NCBI GenBank assembly: GCA_958420145.1
Contig: CATZIR010000041.1
Span: 1 to 6,201, forward strand
Origin: an uncultured Eubacteriales bacterium
GTDB lineage: Bacteria > Bacillota > Clostridia > Christensenellales > UBA1242
Direction: 5' to 3'
Length of the DNA stretch: 6,201 bases
The translations under genes and the position numbers were made by a program. The notes below the pieces were generated by a model. The model saw nothing but the letters and a program-made list of their open reading frames with translations, was not told the DNA's origin and did not search any database. Positions 4,637 to 6,201 of this stretch are shown in pieces. The number at the start of each line of letters is the position of its first letter. The first letter of the stretch is position 1.

Positions 4637-6201
4637 TATTGTTCATCTCCATTCTTTTTGAAGTTATCAACTCTATTAAAGTCGGCGTATTGAGCGATAT
4701 ATTTTTTTCTTGCGTCAACATTATCACCCATAAGTGTTGTGATTAATGTTTCTGCCTTTAGAGCGTCGTCGATTGTAACCTTTACAAGCAATCTATTTTT
4801 AGGATTTAGCGTTGTTTCCCAAAGTTGTTCTGGGTTCATTTCGCCCAAACCTTTGTATCTTTGAATTTGTGCGCCACGACCAACCAATTTTTTCTTTTCT
4901 TCTAGGTCGGCATCTGTGTAGGCATAGGCAATCTTATTTTTAGTATAAACCTTGTATAGTGGTGGCATTCCAAGATAGATATTGCCGTTCAAGATTAATT
5001 CTCTCATATATCTATAGAAGAATGTTAACAAAATACATTTGATATGTTCACCATCTTGGTCGGCATCGGCTAAGATAATAACTTTGTGGAACTTAAGGTT
5101 GTCTAGTTTGAACGAATTAGAAATACCTGTTCCAAGTGCGCCAATAATGGTTCTAATTTCTTCGTTTTGCAAAACTTGTTCAAGTCTTGTTTTCTCAACA
5201 TTTAGTGGTTTGCCTCTTAGTGGCAAAATTGCTTGGAAGAATCTATCTCTACCTTGCTTTGCTGAACCACCAGCACTGTTTCCTTCCACGATAAATAGTT
5301 CGTTAAGTTCTGGTTTTCTGCCTGAGCAGTTAGCAAGTTTGCCAATCAAACTAATACTTTCTGCACTCGAAATTTGTCTTGCATGCTCTTTTGCTTTTTT
5401 AGCTGCTTCTCTAACCTTGGCAGCACCCTTTGCTTTTTCGATAACTTTTTCAAATGCTTTTTTGTTATCATTTTTTATTAGTATTTTAGATAGTTCGTTA
5501 CTAACGATACTTTCAACTTCTGTTCTTGCTTCTGGGTTGCCAAGTTTTGTTTTTGTTTGACCTTCAAACTGAACATTACGCATTTTAACAGTCAAAACGC
5601 AAGTTAGTCCTTCTCTAAAGTCATCGCCTTGCAAATTGTCGTCTTTTTCTTTGAGCAAGTTTAGTTTTCTTGCGCAGTCGTTAAACATTTTGGTTAGCGC
5701 ACTTCTAAGACCAGTTTCGTGTGTTCCACCTTCGCTTGTTGGAATGTTGTTAACATACGATAGCATCGTCTCGCTATAATCTGTTGTGTGCATAAATGCA
5801 ACTTCAACTTTCATTGTGTCGCTAGAGCCTTGCAAGTAGAAAGGTTTTTCGTATAGTTTTGTCTTTGCTTCAGTTAGATACGAAACAAAGTCAGCAATAC
5901 CACCCAAATACTTAAACTGTTTTACAACTGGGCGTTTGTTTGCGTCCACCCTTTCATCTACAAGCAAAATTTCAATTCCCTTGTTTAGAAACGCAAGTTC
6001 CTTAAGCCTATTTGCAACTGTGTTGTAGTCGAAAGAAACATCGCCAAACACTCTCTTATCTGGCTTAAATCTAACAAGTGTGCCAGTAGTTTTACTCTCT
6101 CCAACAACTTTTAGTGGGCTTACTGTATGTCCACTTTTTATATGTCCGTCTTTTTCGGTGACACTTTCAAACCTAATGTTATATCTTTTGTGGTCTCTGT
6201 C
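4636..6201 (-). CDS. parE: Type II topoisomerase subunit B, ParE-type (5' end missing)
   Basis: The ATPase subunit couples ATP-driven gate closure to DNA strand passage by the A subunit. The frame is open from the right edge, giving 521 residues; about 120-130 N-terminal residues with the ATP-binding motifs should lie outside. Visible in order (fragment numbering): GTLVRFKPDK (40-49) and RLKELAFLNKG (65-75) entering the transducer domain; the QTK loop (Q215, K217) that contacts ATP; the TOPRIM domain with catalytic E306 in VEGNSAGGSAKQGRDR, metal-binding D379/D381/D383 in LADADQDGEHI, and MPPLYKV; then RYKGLGEMN (448-456) and LMGDNVDARKKYI near the end. The large TOPRIM insertion of Gram-negative GyrB is absent. 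Asn308 replaces the usual Asp of EGDSAGG, equivalent to E. coli GyrB D426. The internal GTG at 6051-6049 is not the start, because conserved sequence continues upstream of it. The ParE rather than GyrB call rests mainly on the ParC-type partner; family membership is certain. Confidence 0.85.
   Translation of the reverse strand, partial: DRDHKRYNIRFESVTEKDGHIKSGHTVSPLKVVGESKTTGTLVRFKPDKRVFGDVSFDYNTVANRLKELAFLNKGIEILLVDERVDANKRPVVKQFKYLGGIADFVSYLTEAKTKLYEKPFYLQGSSDTMKVEVAFMHTTDYSETMLSYVNNIPTSEGGTHETGLRSALTKMFNDCARKLNLLKEKDDNLQGDDFREGLTCVLTVKMRNVQFEGQTKTKLGNPEARTEVESIVSNELSKILIKNDNKKAFEKVIEKAKGAAKVREAAKKAKEHARQISSAESISLIGKLANCSGRKPELNELFIVEGNSAGGSAKQGRDRFFQAILPLRGKPLNVEKTRLEQVLQNEEIRTIIGALGTGISNSFKLDNLKFHKVIILADADQDGEHIKCILLTFFYRYMRELILNGNIYLGMPPLYKVYTKNKIAYAYTDADLEEKKKLVGRGAQIQRYKGLGEMNPEQLWETTLNPKNRLLVKVTIDDALKAETLITTLMGDNVDARKKYIAQYADFNRVDNFKKNGDEQ
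4647..4650 (-). promoter_or_regulatory. Ribosome binding site of parC, inside the end of parE
   Basis: GGAG (minus strand 4650-4647) lies 10 bases before the parC ATG at 4636-4634, within the last codons of parE. It fixes the long version of ParC. With the TAATG stop-start overlap it suggests reinitiation by ribosomes finishing parE, which would help keep the subunits at equal amounts. Confidence 0.7.

Noticed and set aside
4292..4746. Overlapping Phe/Leu/Ser-rich plus-strand open frames that look like membrane peptides
   Set aside because: They are the complement of Lys/Glu codons (AAA/GAA read as TTT/TTC) in the ParC N-terminal extension and have no independent support.
5039..5560. A 173-codon open frame on the plus strand opposite parE
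   Set aside because: It lies entirely antisense to the conserved TOPRIM/transducer coding region, shows no recognisable motif, and its Ser/Leu-rich composition is what the reverse complement of the real gene yields.
6049..6051. GTG as the start of the B subunit
   Set aside because: Conserved ParE/GyrB sequence (GTLVRFKPDK) continues in frame upstream to the window edge, so the true start lies outside.
1..6201. Possible special status of CTAG, a tetranucleotide often depleted in bacteria
   Set aside because: A hand count gives about two dozen, near the number expected from base composition, mostly from Leu CTA codons and TTCTAG contexts; no sign of selection.

Overview
The window is a fragment of an AT-rich bacterial chromosome. 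All recognisable genes lie on the minus strand, in the transcription order parE (5'-truncated by the right edge), parC, then dnaG (3'-truncated by the left edge). All three make or maintain replication-competent DNA: the two subunits of a type II topoisomerase and the replicative primase. TGG is used for Trp and no in-frame TGA is needed, so the standard bacterial code applies, which argues against Mycoplasma-like Mollicutes. By eye, the low G+C, the ParC-type C-terminal domain resembling that of Gram-positive topoisomerase IV, and the LADADQDG/GMPPLYKV style of the B subunit suggest Bacillota, most likely a Clostridia-related lineage. That placement is inference and was not tested with a tree.

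Layout by minus-strand transcription. Positions 6201-4636 hold the B subunit (ParE/GyrB family), from just before the transducer domain to its stop. Its TAA overlaps the ATG of the A subunit (4636-1856) by one base (TAATG), so the pair is co-transcribed and probably translationally coupled. The A subunit is unusually long (926 aa) because about 125 charged, low-complexity residues precede the conserved domain. Its C-terminal domain lacks a canonical QRRGGxG GyrA box in the first blade, which favours topoisomerase IV (decatenation) over gyrase (negative supercoiling). A strong hairpin terminator (about 1827-1854) closes this unit.

The 207-bp gap between parC and dnaG (1649-1855) contains, in transcription order, the terminator, a T/A-tract block, a weak distal promoter candidate, a 9-bp inverted repeat with a small palindrome inside, a proximal extended -10 candidate and a G-rich ribosome binding site unusually close to the dnaG ATG. 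DnaG (1648 to the left edge) has its zinc-binding domain and catalytic TOPRIM domain complete; only the end of the helicase-binding domain is cut off.

No mobile element, CRISPR array, tRNA, rRNA or defence system was found. The most noteworthy observations are: (1) both topoisomerase subunits naturally carry Asn at the positions of two classic quinolone-resistance substitutions (GyrA D87N and GyrB D426N, E. coli numbering); (2) the bipartite basic/acidic N-terminal extension of the A subunit; (3) the layered leader region of dnaG. I did not find evidence of a wholly new system; these are unusual features in core replication genes.
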